The translations under genes and the position numbers were made by a program. From Astrocystis sublimbata (taxonomy: Eukaryota > Ascomycota > Sordariomycetes > Xylariales > Xylariaceae): DNA of 64,000 nt. The DNA is taken from positions 124,001 to 188,000 of the forward strand of contig JAJNNY010000004.1 of assembly GCA_022453515.1 (NCBI GenBank). Direction: 5' to 3'. Under the pieces are notes generated by a model. That model was not told the DNA's origin. It did not search any database and saw nothing but the letters and a program-made list of their open reading frames with translations. This document shows positions 1 to 11,264 of this stretch, piece by piece. Numbering within the stretch: position 1 is the first letter of the stretch; the number at the start of each line of letters is the position of its first letter.

Positions 1-35
1 AGTAACGGTTGAGGATTTCCGAAAGCAGCGTCTAA

Positions 36-236
36 GCATGGTTCAAACATTGCGACAGTTTGTTCTCTGCTACGAGAGCATTACTGAGTGGGTTTGGCGG
101 TTACAAGACAGGACAAATGGCCGGCTTCGAAGTGGAAGCCTTCAGGGCCCTGGTTGATGGACGATTGATTGCGAACCCGCTTGAAGAATCTGCGTCTTTC
201 ATAGCGCGTCACTTACACCTCGAGGGTATGAAGTGA
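36..236 (+). CDS. 3' end of an unrecognised gene (partial)
   Basis: A frame is open from after a TAA at 33-35 to a TGA at 234-236 (66 codons). Its composition looks like real protein, with an acidic and aliphatic C-terminus ending ...IARHLHLEGMK, and no better frame overlaps it. The only in-frame ATG lies about half way along, near 117. The upstream part is therefore probably another exon outside or at the edge of the window, with candidate AG acceptors near 33 and 67. I do not recognise the family. It could also be a chance reading frame. The terminal codons are followed by non-coding sequence. Confidence 0.35.
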   Translation, partial: AWFKHCDSLFSATRALLSGFGGYKTGQMAGFEVEAFRALVDGRLIANPLEESASFIARHLHLEGMK

Positions 237-1515
237 ACTAAAGCCGAAGCCTGTATATTTGCATCAACACCCTTACCATTATCACCATCATTATCGACGT
301 GCCTCAGCATCACCCACATCCGCATTATAACAGTTGGTCCTTTTCGACCTACGACCTCAAGTCCATGGCGGTCGAGGTTTCACGATCCCATGAAATTCAG
401 AGTGTCTATGGCCATGCCTCTGAAGTTGTGTCGTCGCATTTATTATTGGATTTGGGCAGAACAGCATCAATGGCGTTGGGAGTCTGATTTCGGCGGGATC
501 CCTGCTCACTAACACGAGACAACACAAAACGACACTCTGTTCTAGACAGTGCTACCGGCGCAATGCAGATATATATTTCAGCAAGCATGAAATGGGGGAA
601 GGAAATGCTATGAATAAGCCGGACTACCTGGCCTGGCCTACACAGTCACGATAAGAGTTGCAAAGTGATGGTAGTGGCTCACAGGCAGTACAGTAATCAT
701 ATCAATCGGCCAGTTGAGGATAGTCATTTGCTGTCTCACAGACGCACGATCACCTTGTCCTAGATAGGAACATTCACGTATACGCATTGGATGGTGGGTT
801 CTGTAATACTACATCCGTAGGTATGCAAACCTCTAGACCTATCTATATTAGATACCTAGCTGAGCGTGAAATAATAAAGCATTGCTGAAGTTTCTTACGG
901 TCAAGCCCCCTGTCCTCGTTCTTCTTGACCTCTCGTACTTCAAGCTCTATCCGTCATTCCTTACTCAACGTTTTGAGGAAATCCACTCACTGCCAAATAA
1001 AATTCCGCTTCGCGGTTTCAAAGACAACAGGAAGCCATCATATCCAACCCGTTATATTTCCTTTATTGATTGGGTTTGCATGTTTGTGTGGCTTGCAGTT
1101 ACTTAGGCAGTCAGTCACACTGCTGTAATTCTCATGATGGATACATGTAGACGTAGGTAGTTATGTAATGGATTGCGTATAGAATGAGGCCAGACGCTCA
1201 GCCCTCCACCAATTCGCGGGTTGCCATCTGACGCAGAGGCAAGGGGGCGACTCAACAGGGAGATTGAGTGTATGACCCCTTGTTGGACAGACCTCTATTT
1301 CTGTGTTATTGATCGTACATATTACCATGCTGGGCGAAGTCGATGTGATCAATAGCTCGGAGCTGACATGCATTTCACCTCTTGAATTTGTATGCCTCTC
1401 GCTTCGCAAGGATGATGACATATGACGATGGAATACTACAAATATAGACTGATGGTTGTCCACCTTCTCCCTTGTGCCAGATACCACTGTCCAGTGCGTA
1501 ACCGAATCCGTAGTT
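237..1515. other. Intergenic region, no gene seen
   Basis: About 1.3 kb between the partial left-edge gene and the RPT6 stop codon. It has only short frames in all six phases, mostly with non-ATG starts. The RPT6-proximal end should hold the RPT6 3' UTR, since that gene reads leftwards. Nothing else is recognisable. Confidence 0.6.
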
Positions 1516-2746
1516 TTATTTCCAGAATTTCTGTAGCGACACTTCCTTGTCGTCGTGTTTGTTGAGGATCTTGGCTGTCGCGAGCTCGAAATCTTCCTGG
1601 GTGACATGTACTCTCCGCTCACGCAAGGCGTACATGCCGGATTCGGTACAAACACCCTTGAGCTCGGCACCGGAGCACCCGTTCATTTTTTCGGCGATCT
1701 TGGTGAGATTGATGCCACGCGTCAGATTCATCTTGCGGCTGTGGATGCGGAGAATGTCGGCTCTGGCCTCGACCGACGGCGGAGGGAACTCGATCTTGCG
1801 ATCGATACGACCAGGACGTAGCAGCGCCGGATCTAGGATGTCGAGACGATTCGTGGCCATGATGACCTTGATGTTCTTTGTCGGTTCGAACCCATCCAGT
1901 TGGTTGAGGAGCTCCAGCATGGTCCGCTGCACTTCGGAATCACCGCCAGACGACCCCTCTACACGCGAAGAGCCGATAGAGTCGATCTCGTCCATGAAGA
2001 TGATGGAGGGCGCGTGCTCACGGGCCATGACGAACAGCTCTCGCACCATGCGGGAACCCTCGCCAATGTATTTCTGGACCAGCTCGGAGCCGGAGACGCG
2101 GATGAACTTGCAGTCTGTGTGATGTGCGACGGCTCGGGCTAACAGGGTCTTGCCGGTACCGGGCGGGCCGTAGAGTAAGACACCCTTGGGCTGGGCGATG
2201 CCGAGAGATTCGAAGAGTTCGGGGTGCTTGAGGCCTAGTTCGATGACCTCCTTGATTTCCTTGATCTGCTGGTCTAAGCCGCCGATCATGTCGTATGTGC
2301 TGTCGGGTACCTTCTCCACCATCATGAGCGATACGAGCGGGTCGACCGAGGACGGTAGCATCTTCTCTAGCTTGTAGGAATCGGATAGCAGGGTGACGCG
2401 CTTGCCGACGGTGAGCTTCGTGATATCGACCGAGTCGGCGACGTCCACGACTGCGAGAGCGTTAGAGACTTGGAGGGACGCATCTATGATATTTGCATGG
2501 ACTGCGCATACCGTATTTGCCCTCGGGGTGTACCTTCACCAGGACCTTCTTGGTGCTCATGACCTTGACGACCTCGCCCACGTACGAGCCGGGCTGCTGG
2601 AGGAGCCCGAGCTCCTCGCGTAGTAACCGCACCCTCGAGTTGTAATCATTCCTCTGGGCTTCGAGACGGCGCAGGACAGCCTGACCCTTGAGGATCTCGA
2701 GCTTCATAGCCTCGATCTTGTTGTGGTAGTAGTTGTCGAGCGCCAT
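1516..2746 (-). CDS. RPT6: 26S proteasome regulatory ATPase subunit RPT6 (SUG1)
   Basis: Structure: complement(1516..2450, 2512..2746), 389 residues. The 60-nt intron 2451-2511 (donor GTATGC, acceptor CAG) restores the expected ...[11 protein letters not shown] junction. The product is one of the six AAA+ ATPases of the 19S base, which unfold ubiquitinated substrates and open the 20S gate in nucleus and cytosol. Visible parts are an N-terminal coiled coil (about 1-45), an OB region, Walker A GPPGTGKT (about 173-180), Walker B IIFMDEID (about 228-235), the second region of homology around [13 protein letters not shown], and the C-terminus ending FWK. Length and start ([15 protein letters not shown]) match fungal RPT6. 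It is transcribed divergently from the VNX1-like gene with 1.9 kb between starts. Family assignment is near certain. Confidence 0.97.
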
Positions 2747-4653
2747 GTTTGCGGGTGCTCCAGGTGTGGGAGCCTGTCGCCGGTTACGTGAGTGATCTGG
2801 GGAGTTCGAGGGCAGCGTATGTCAATGATGAATGATGGTATGGGCGGTGGCTAGAGTGAGGTGTTGACTGGCGGGATGATGTGGATAGGTAGGTGGTGGG
2901 TGAGTTTGGTGTTGATAGGTATGTAGGTAGGTACCACCTGCAAGGCTGGGTATGTATAGCTCAGGTAGTGACGATGAGGCTAATGGACGGACCAGCCAGC
3001 CAGCCTTGGGAATAGACACTACCTAGGTACCTCATCTTGGGTTAGCAGCTACCTAGAATAGGGATATTTCACCGGTGAAAGAGAGGTACCCGATTCAGCC
3101 CCGCATGTATCTTGGACATATGTTTATCTGCATGTGGCTAGTCCGCTGGCTTATGTAACCTAGGCAGATCTCGAAGCACGGACCATCCAATCTGAGCAAG
3201 TGCCCCAGGTGCTGGCGAGCTGTCCAGGCAGAGACGGCAAGTCGTAATACCTTAGCTTACCTACCTAGGTAGATACCTAGATAGGTACGTGCCGGAGACC
3301 CGGTCATTCTAAAATCCGGCGCAGGCTCGCGGACCCCACAGTTCACGTCCGCTTGGGTGCCGGCTTAGAGCAATCCCCCAGCAGAGCGAGTCATCAGCAG
3401 CACCAGGCCAGTCCGCGCCAGTTCAGACCAGGTCGCACTTAAAACGGGGCGTCACCTGCACCGAGATATCGAAGTAGCCAAATGCATGTGAGGTGATTGA
3501 CGCCAAGAAGTTTGAACAGACCATGTTCTTCAGTCTACAGTAGGTAGGTGCATATGCATAGCATACTTGGCTTCTTGCTTGGAGGCGAGGGAAGTTCGAC
3601 GTATAATGAAAAGTCATAGTACCGGACTTCTGTCAACTTCCGAGACAGGATTATGAAGTTCTGTCGGAGGGTCGAGTCTTCGAATAGGCAGACAAGTCCA
3701 GTGTTTCTGTGCGACGCATGCAATTCATTGGACCTGGTTGCTCGACTCCATCCTCGCCATCCACGATGATGGCAGTGGACATACATTTATTTATTGTGGG
3801 ATGGATGGATGCTCGGACCTGACCTTCAAAGGCGCACATGTCTGCATGCTCGCATGCATACTGGACAGGCGAGAAGGGTCCACTACTAAGTCGCTATCTA
3901 GGTAGGTACTTAGCGAGCCGCGGGCGTTGCTAGTGCTTCTGAGTACTGCTCTAGCTCGGGGTCGTCCCCGCCGGGCGGTCCCCACTATGCTGCCCGCTAG
4001 ACCACCTGAGCAGCAGGCAGGCTCGGCAGGGCCAGGAAGCAGCAGCAAAGCTCGCGCGTGAGCCCAGCTTATCGCCGTGAATAGCATCCATCATCGGCTG
4101 GATCGGCAGTCCCTGTTCCTCTCCAGGTCAGCGCAGGAGAGACTTGCACGACGGTCGCTTGAGTCGTCCAGAATACGCCCGAGACGCCCACCCCTCGAGA
4201 CCTCGAGAACCTCACCGTCTCGATCTCTGCGGCGTCCTGTGTCCTCGTGGTCGTTTTTGGTGTTGCCGGGGTTGTTGTCGTCTCCAATCTCCAAGCTCCC
4301 ATCGCCAATACCCTCGTCGCTTCACCCCCCCCACCCCCCAATCATAGTACACATGCTCCTATGATTACGGATACCTACTTACTCAGGTAGCTTCGTCCTT
4401 GTCCTCCCACCTAATCTCAAACCCATCGGCTGCCGATTTCGTCATCTCCCCAGCAGCCGTGCAGAACCAGTCCGTCCGTCTGCATTTGCTGCCAGAACAA
4501 CAAAAGCACAGCGGTTCCCGTCGCCGCTCCACGCGCTTCAACACCCGCTTTAGATTTCGCTTTCCTCGGCCTGCCCTATGCATAGCCGCACACTCGTCTT
4601 CTGAGTGTTGGCGTAAACCCTGCCATCAGTGATCCCCACGAACGCGTGCCGCC
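2747..4653. promoter_or_regulatory. Divergent intergenic/promoter region between RPT6 and VNX1
   Basis: 1.9 kb between two divergent starts. It contains several palindromic TACCTAGGTA-type strings (about 2911-2935, 3021-3033, 3251-3288, 3894-3911). Approaching the VNX1 start there is a pyrimidine-rich plus strand (about 4280-4350 and 4400-4640), as expected for a fungal promoter and 5' leader. No gene-like frame was found. A small leader exon is possible but cannot be shown. Confidence 0.5.
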
Positions 4654-7600
4654 ATGGACCCTCACTCGCAGCGCTCGAGTATCTCCGAGTCGCAGTCGCC
4701 CACAGATACACGACGGCCCTCGGGTAGACGCGACGCTGGCGATCGCGAGGATGTCTGGCCCGAGAGTCTGCAGTCCACCGATACCGTCCGGAGGAGGCCT
4801 GAACAGTCATACGGTACGTGCCGTGCCCATATTCACTCTACGCCGTGTTCTATCCAACATCTAGCCATCTGTGCCTCACCTTGATTACTCCCTGCTGTGG
4901 CTGTTGTAGCTAACACTGCCGTCTCATGTAGGCACCCTCCAAGCCCCGCAAACTCCTCAACCCTCGGCCTCGGCCTCCTCACACCACTTAGGCGACCAAC
5001 CAGCCCAGGACCGCTCCCAATCCCGGGCTACCCTTCAACAGCTACGCTCCCCCATGCTCGGCCCCGACCGAGGTAGACAGCGGCCCAAGAAGCCCCCCAT
5101 GGCCCGTCGCACCTCGTCTACCACACAAGGCCCGCACAGGGGCGAGATCTTCTCGACCGATGACGACATACGAGAGGTCGAGATTGATGCTGCTGTGAGA
5201 CCGCCCTACAGCGTCGACTCGGCTCGGCAGAATTCGAGTATGCGCCGACGAACCATGGTTCCCCCCTCTCTGTCCAGGGTACAATCGAGCCGTAGCACCG
5301 TGCTGGAGGATGAAGAAGGCATCGACGAACGCCTCGAAGAAGGTGTACCAAGCCCGACCCGGACCCAGCCCCATGAAGAGGGAGTATTACAGGATACGCC
5401 CCCTGAGGCCGAGATGCTTGAAGGCGAAGACGATAATGGGGACGACGATGACGACGATGACGACGGCGATGTCAGCGATGTCAGCGATGCCGAGAGTTTC
5501 ACCCTCAAGGATCGCCAGCAGGCCATCAACGAAACGCACCCGTTCGGTATCAGGATTTGGAAGCCTGCTTTGTACAAGAAGGATCGATCGGTTCAGAAGA
5601 CGGCCGAGGTAGATATCCATTCTACGCCCGGTGGTCGAGTTAGCAACTGGCTACTGTTCTTTAACGTCACCTGGACTCTGATGTTCGGTTGGTGGATGGC
5701 CTCCTTTGCCGCCTTCGGTGCCATTGTCTGTTTCATCTTCGCCGCTGCTCCTAGTGGGAGAGAGTATGGTCGTGTGCTGTGGGGCTTGGCGGGCTACCTA
5801 TTCTATCCATTCGGCAAGTTTGTTCGACTGGAACAGGACGACGCCTATTTGGATGAGGATCAGGGCGAGGGCCGCAGTATCAGCGAGTATGAGCAGTGGC
5901 AGAACGGCGATCTCGAGTATGGCCGACTGTTCTTTGGCCCCGAGTCCCGTAATAGATCACTCATCGGCCGTTCGAGGAGAAGTATCGACTCCGAGCCCAG
6001 CGAGACAGACAGCCTGCTCGGGCGCTCTGTTCGCCATGATTTCGCCGACCCCGAGGACACAGGGCGCCCCCCGAAACGGCGTCTCTTTGGCCGAGGCGAA
6101 TGGAACATAGGTCGGGTTATCTTCTTCCTCGTCTTCTGGGGGCTGATCACGCCTTCTCTGATCATTGTCTCCGGCATATGCTGGCTCTTGGTATTCTGGA
6201 TACCAATGGGCAAGGTCACGAACCTCCTCTTCCACCATCTTCGCAGGCACCCACTGGCGTTGTCTTTTGAATCCGATGTCGTGACGGCCAGAGTCTCGGA
6301 CGGTCCCCACGCATCCATTCTGCTGTGCACGTACCGCGCAGTAGGATCAAAATACTGGAAATATACCGTTGACGGTACCAACATCTTCCTCATCAATCTC
6401 ATGGCCGTCGTCGTCTTCGTCATCTTCGATTGGTCGGTACTGGAACACGTTCTACACGTGGACAACTGGCTGACATCCCCCGGGTTTCTCTTCGTCGCAG
6501 CCTTGTTCTCCATCATTCCTCTAGCGTACTTTATCGGACAGGCCGTGGCCTCCATCTCGGCTCAGTCTTCCATGGGCCTAGGTGCAGCTATCAATGCGCT
6601 CTTCTCCACAATTGTAGAGGTTTTCCTCTACTGCGTCGCCCTCAACGATGGCAAAGGCCAACTGGTGGAGGGGAGCATCATCGGAAGCATCTTCGCTGGC
6701 ATTCTCTTTCTTCCTGGTCTGTCAATGTGCTTTGGGGCCATTAAACGCAAGACCCAACGCTTTAACGCCAAGTCAGCTGGCGTCACGTCGACAATGTTGC
6801 TGTTCGCTGTGGTAGCAGCTTTCGGGCCGACGTTGTTCTATCAGATCTACGGCACTCACGAGCTGCGATGTCAGAGTTGCGAGGATTTCGAACAGACCGC
6901 CGAACGAGATTGCCGCCGTTGTTACTACTCGCAACGCCCCGCATTAGACGATCGATTCTACGTCGAGGCTGTTCGTCCTTACTGCAATATGGCCGCTGTC
7001 CTCCTGTTCCTCTCCTACGTCATTGGCTTGTGGTTCACCCTCAGAACTCACGCGGCTGTCATTTGGAACACCGAGGTTGAGGAGAAGAAGCAAGATGAGC
7101 AACAACAGCATATGTCAGCTTCGCGCATATCCGAAACTAACCAGGGGGGTGAGACAAGTGGTGCCGATATACAGAGTAGTACGCTGTATAAACGAATTCT
7201 GGGCCAGTCTCTGAAGCAAGTTGGCTTACCTGGTGGTGATTCGGAGGGCCATCATCACACGCGGCGACCGTCAGGGCGGGGACCCATCCCCCCCAATGGA
7301 GTTCCTGCTCAGACGCCGCACATGGTGCCCCCGAGAAGCAGTGGAAGTGGTTCGGACAGCATACGATCTCACGTCCATATCCCAGGGTTCTCGGATGTCG
7401 AGAACAACAACCTGATCCGTGGTGTGACGGAGCTCGCCGCCACCGCCGCCGCTATTGCCGCCCGCGATGCGCGAAACCCGCGCCGTACCTCTCACCAACC
7501 ATCAAATGTCGGCGCCGGCACTTCCACGGCGGCGAGACCCACGCCTTTGCGTACAAGTACTTTCCCTGACTTGGAAGACGCCGCAGAGCATGCTCATGCT

Positions 7601-8310
7601 GCCCAGGGAGGCCACGATGCTCCCAATTGGAGCAGGACGAAAAGTTTCATCATACTCATGAGCGCCACTGTGCTATATGCTGTTGTGGCTGAGATTTTGG
7701 TCGATACAGTCGATGTGGTTCTGGACAACTATGCGATCGATCCTAAATTCTTGGGCATCACGTTGTTCGCCCTTGTCCCCAACACTACCGAGTTCTTGGT
7801 AAGTTGCATGCTCCGACCTGCAATTTTTGGTTTGTCGCTAATGGTTGCATGTGCTGTATGTAGAACGCTATCTCATTCGCTATGAACGGGAACATCGCTT
7901 TGTCAATGGAGATCGGATCCGCATATGCCCTCCAAGTCTGCCTGCTCCAGATCCCTGCCCTGGTTCTCTACTCGGCCTTCTACGCCGTTCAGCCGACGGG
8001 AGACGATCTGGATCCTCGGCACTGGACTTTCAGCTTGCTGTTTCCGCAGTGGGATATGGTGACTGTAATTTTGTGCGTCTTCCTCCTGAGTTACATGTAC
8101 GGCGAGGGGAAGAGCAACTACTTCAAGGGTAGCATTCTACTCTTGACATACCTGGTTGTTATTGTGGGCTTCTATTATTCCGGGTTCACCGATGGACTCG
8201 CTGACATCGATTCGTCTCGCTTTGATACCCTCGGTTCAGATGGCGTATGGAAAACCTACAAGACGATTGGGCGGGGGGCCAATGCGCCATCATATGAAGT
8301 AGGTCTATGA
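4654..8310 (+). CDS. VNX1: VNX1-type vacuolar monovalent cation (Na+,K+)/H+ antiporter
   Basis: Structure: join(4654..4813, 4932..7798, 7864..8310), 1157 residues. Both introns have canonical GT..AG ends (118 and 65 nt) and keep phase. The protein belongs to the CAX/cation exchanger superfamily, Vnx1 branch, which in yeast exchanges Na+ or K+ for vacuolar H+. The long hydrophilic N-terminus (about 1-250) is Ser/Pro-rich with an Asp run near residue 180. Many membrane segments follow. The two alpha-repeat signatures are visible: GLGAAINALFSTIVEVF, and LVPNTTEFL joined across intron 2 to NAISFAMNGNIALSMEIGS. A hydrophilic loop of about 200 residues separates the halves. It is longer than yeast Vnx1, as is common in moulds. 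The start was chosen because the first exon ATG (GCCATGG context) splices in frame. Confidence 0.9.
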
Positions 8311-8808
8311 TGGATATGACCGTTGATGTCTTTGCGTTTTTGGCGTCTTGTCCGAATGGGTTGGCATCTCTTTTGTTCTCGGGCTGTGTTTCTTTAAGAG
8401 CTCATGCTCTACTGTTCTGTTAATCCTTAATATGCATGGCATCGTCACGGCGTGGATAGGGCAACAACCGGAGTATGGATAAGTATTGTCTCTTTCACCC
8501 ACGCCATTCAAGGGTTTATCAAGGGTGTTTAGCATATATTGATTCTTAGGTCTCATGTTGGGCGGGAAACGTGAAAAATACTTTTCGTTTTTATTAGCAA
8601 CATGTTCTGTGTCATCAGCAATGTCTCATGATAACTACGTAGGTCAACAAATCTGTTGCTCCACTTGTTCGTCATTACCATCACTAGAATTAGCACATCA
8701 CAACACAAGGCGATTCACGGATCAATAAGTATTCAGTAGCATGGAAGAGTCTGTTTGGTCAAATTCTAGTGTTCGCTAAAAGTTGTACACTTGAATTGGC
8801 TCCCCCAT
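8311..8808. other. Intergenic region, no gene seen
   Basis: About 500 bp after the VNX1 stop, between two genes that converge on it. It probably holds VNX1 3' UTR. No frame of note. Confidence 0.5.
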
Positions 8809-8943
8809 TGCTCATGACCGTCCACAAAATTCGTGTGGTTGCTCACGCCTATCCGTAGTTGCCCACGACCATCCACAAAATTCGTGTGGTTGCTCACGCC
8901 TATCCGTAGTTGCTCACGACTATCCACAAAATCCTTGTGGTTA
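8809..8943. repeat. 51-bp tandem repeat, about 2.6 copies
   Basis: The unit is made of TGCTCAYGACYRTCCACAAAA followed by a TTCGTGTGG end, then TGCTCACGCCTATCCGTAGT. Two full copies and a partial third follow in tandem with a few point differences. Each unit contains an imperfect inverted repeat, CCACAAAATT/CGTGTGG, that could fold. It lies immediately beyond the 3' end of the minus-strand zinc-knuckle gene that stops at 9014. Confidence 0.85.
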
Positions 8944-8956
8944 TGCCCTAATTATT

Positions 8957-8978
8957 GATTCCATTATTCAATGGAATC
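8957..8978. repeat. Perfect 9-bp inverted repeat with 4-nt loop
   Basis: GATTCCATT, then ATTC, then AATGGAATC. It sits 36 bp downstream of the stop codon of the minus-strand zinc-knuckle gene, so any hairpin would form in its 3' UTR. It could be a 3'-end or stability element, or chance. It lies between that gene and the 51-bp tandem repeat. Confidence 0.7.
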
Positions 8979-9013
8979 GGCCTCGGCAGCAGGCACGGAC
9001 ATCTGACAAACAC

Positions 9014-10657
9014 CTAAGGGCTCGCGGGTTCAACTTTGACAGCTGGGCTTCCCGCAGACAGCGCAGCTTGTTCGCACGCCTCAGGGCTCTCGCACTTGAT
9101 GACAGCGAGATTAGTACCAAGCATCCGTTGGCCATCGTTTCGAGCAGAAGATCTGCCCATGGGGTCTTGTCCCTGTCCCGGTCCGAAAAAGTTTGCACCA
9201 ATTGTCTCTTGATGTTGGACGCGATGTGATATATCGGTTCTCGGTCTTCCTTTAAGCACGATGTCGTTCGCACGGTGCTTTATGTTGGGTGGAGGTCCCC
9301 GGCTGGTCTGTGGGGTTGCGGGTGTCAACAGCGCTGCTGATTGAACCTCAGGGACGGTCTTGCTCCTGATAAAATTCAGACGCTTCCTGTCGAGGGGGTT
9401 GGCTGCGTTGTTGTATATGGCCCGGGCCTGGTCTCTCAACAGAACGTCTCTCACGTGAAGGTGAGGCTCTGCTATAATATCTGTACAGTCACAAGACGTC
9501 CTTACAGGTGCCAGGCCCTGTCTCGGCTGGTATAGAAACCAATCCCGATCGTCGACATTGCGATCTCCATGCCAGCATCTCTCAAACAGGTGGCCTTTCT
9601 GGCCGCATCTGACGCACACATGCAGTGCCCCTCTTATGATGTGTAGACAGAAACGGGGATCGTGGTGTGTTTCGCAAGCCTCGCAAAAGATCTCTTCCCT
9701 GTTGGCGGGTAGGGGCGGTGCATTCGGTGGCATTGGCGCCGGGTCGTATGCGCCGAAAACCCTTTGGGTTTTGGGTGGTCTGTGTGCTGGTCCCTTAGGT
9801 TGAGGTTGGTAAGATGTTTTGGTGGGTTGGGGCCGTGCTACTCCCGTAGGTTTGTGAGATGTCTTGTTGTGCTGACGATGTTTCTCGTCATGCGTGTGAG
9901 AATCCCTGTGGTTGTGAGATCTGTTGTCATGCTGACGATGTTCCTCGTCATGCGTGTGATGATGCTTGTGCTTCTTGGTGCTTCTGCGATGCTTGTGCCT
10001 CCTTGAATGTCTATGCGAGCGACGACTGTACATTATGTGGTTAGTTGAGCTCATGTAGTCCAATCAAGATAAAGGCAAGATGATAAATGCGCCAGCTGAG
10101 GCGATTTCTTCATAGGTCGCAATGAGACTAGGATAAACAAAAACATCCGTGACTTACGATGACCTCCTATGGTGGCGGCGGCCATGACGCCTTGATCTCT
10201 CGCGTGAGTATGAGCTTGACTCCGAGCTGCAAGTTGAACATGAGCTGGAGGAGCATGAGCTGGAGGAGCATGAGCTGGAGGAGGAGGAGCGATCGCGTTT
10301 GCGACCCCGACGATCCCTTGGTTCGCCTGACAAGGGGTGGGGGGCAATATGTCAGTAACTGTGTCATGAATTCGTGCCATCTCCACCTGGGGGGTGGTGG
10401 TGTGGGTATTGGTGCCGATGTTGGTGGCGGTGGCAGTATGGCCCTGCTGTCTTGAGGCCAACACATGTTTGAGCGACGGTGATGAGTTTTTTTCAGCCCG
10501 TTGTGAAGAGCGTGAGCGTGAGCGGCGACGATGAGTTCTCTCATCATCCTGACGTGGAGAACGCGAGTGTGACTGGTGCCTTGTCCGATCGCGGCTGTGA
10601 TAATGTCTGTCTACTCCCGTTTGTGATGGTCTGGGGCTGAGATGCCTTTGTCGACTC
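9014..10657 (-). CDS. CCHC zinc-knuckle protein with basic Arg/Ser/His-rich N-terminus (copy 1; 5' end unresolved)
   Basis: The two 3' exons are well supported: 9014..10025 and 10158..10326. They join through a 132-nt intron with donor GTAAGT, branch CTAAC and acceptor TACAG, giving an uninterrupted basic segment (...RRHHRRS|SRRSHRH). Visible order: an RS/SSSSSC-rich part, a His/Arg/Lys/Asp tract, a Pro-rich linker, a CX2C..HDPRFC site, then a canonical zinc knuckle CVRCGQKGHLFERC (CX2CX4HX4C). A conserved block of about 60 residues follows (VDDRDWFLY... to DCTDIIAEPHLHVRDV). The region 10327-10657 adds another RS-like exon whose 3' junction I could not fix. The true start may lie still further upstream. 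An RNA-binding role is likely for the architecture but is not shown. A broken paralogue lies at 22.3 kb. Confidence 0.6.
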
Positions 10658-10990
10658 CTACCAAGCATGCCATTAGTTGAGCCCATATTGTTCAGCATGT
10701 GGTTACGAGCGAGTGGGCCATTCTAATCAGGTGTTTCATAGGGACAAAGACAGCTTGGGTATGTTTGTGACATACGGTGACGGTGACGGTGACAGCGAAA
10801 AATCTCTGTAATGCCGACGGTGGCCTCATGAAGATTCTTTACGACTGCCAGAGCGTAGCCTTGTTGGGGGTGACCGAGACCGATCCCGAGACCAAAAGCG
10901 CCATTCGCTCTGGACTCGTAGTGGTCTATCAAAGGGGCAGTTTATCGGTCCATACCGATTTCGTGCCATTTCTACTTGGGGCTCACTTAC
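10026..10990 (-). repeat. Degenerate repeated exon-intron units in the 5' part of the zinc-knuckle gene
   Basis: Read on the minus strand, two intron tails share GCTCAACTAA branch sites followed by an AG acceptor and a basic exon (near 10026-10057 and 10655-10690). Two other intron stretches share a 22-nt string, plus-strand TTCGTGCCATYTCYACYTGG followed by GG, at 10371-10392 and 10960-10981 (19 of 22 identical). Exon ends carry GTAAGT or GTAAAG after RS-coding sequence. This suggests tandem duplication of an intron plus RS-coding exon. The most upstream unit (10776-10981) no longer splices in the RS frame and may be decayed. Confidence 0.5.
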
Positions 10991-11208
10991 TATGATCGTG
11001 GCGACCACCTCTGCGGGCATATGCGCCGCGGGGGTTTACTATGTTATTCATTATAGTCTTCGAACAATATGTATGTGTAAATGAAAATGAGTACGAAGAG
11101 AGAAAGAGAGAAATGGAGTCACGACGAACAAGAGGGTGCGGTTTTAGCATACCTACCCGGGTAAAATTTTGGTGTGCGAGGTACAGTGGTCCTTGGGCAC
11201 GGATTTCG

Positions 11209-11264
11209 ACAACAACAACAACAACAACAACAACAACAGGAAGGCACGCACACACACACACACA
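11209..11264. repeat. (ACA)n and (CA)n microsatellites
   Basis: An ACA trinucleotide run occupies 11209-11238. A CA dinucleotide run occupies about 11249-11264. Neither lies in a convincing gene. Confidence 0.9.

Noticed and set aside
5860..6555. 231-codon minus-strand frame
   Set aside because: It lies antisense inside the VNX1 transport domain. The plus-strand protein is clearly conserved.
8809..8943. Tandem repeat considered as a CRISPR-like array
   Set aside because: The units are contiguous with no unique spacers, and the genome is eukaryotic.
9014..10063. Zinc-knuckle copy 1 considered as a retrotransposon Gag
   Set aside because: No reverse transcriptase, protease, integrase or long terminal repeats nearby, and the gene has spliceosomal introns.
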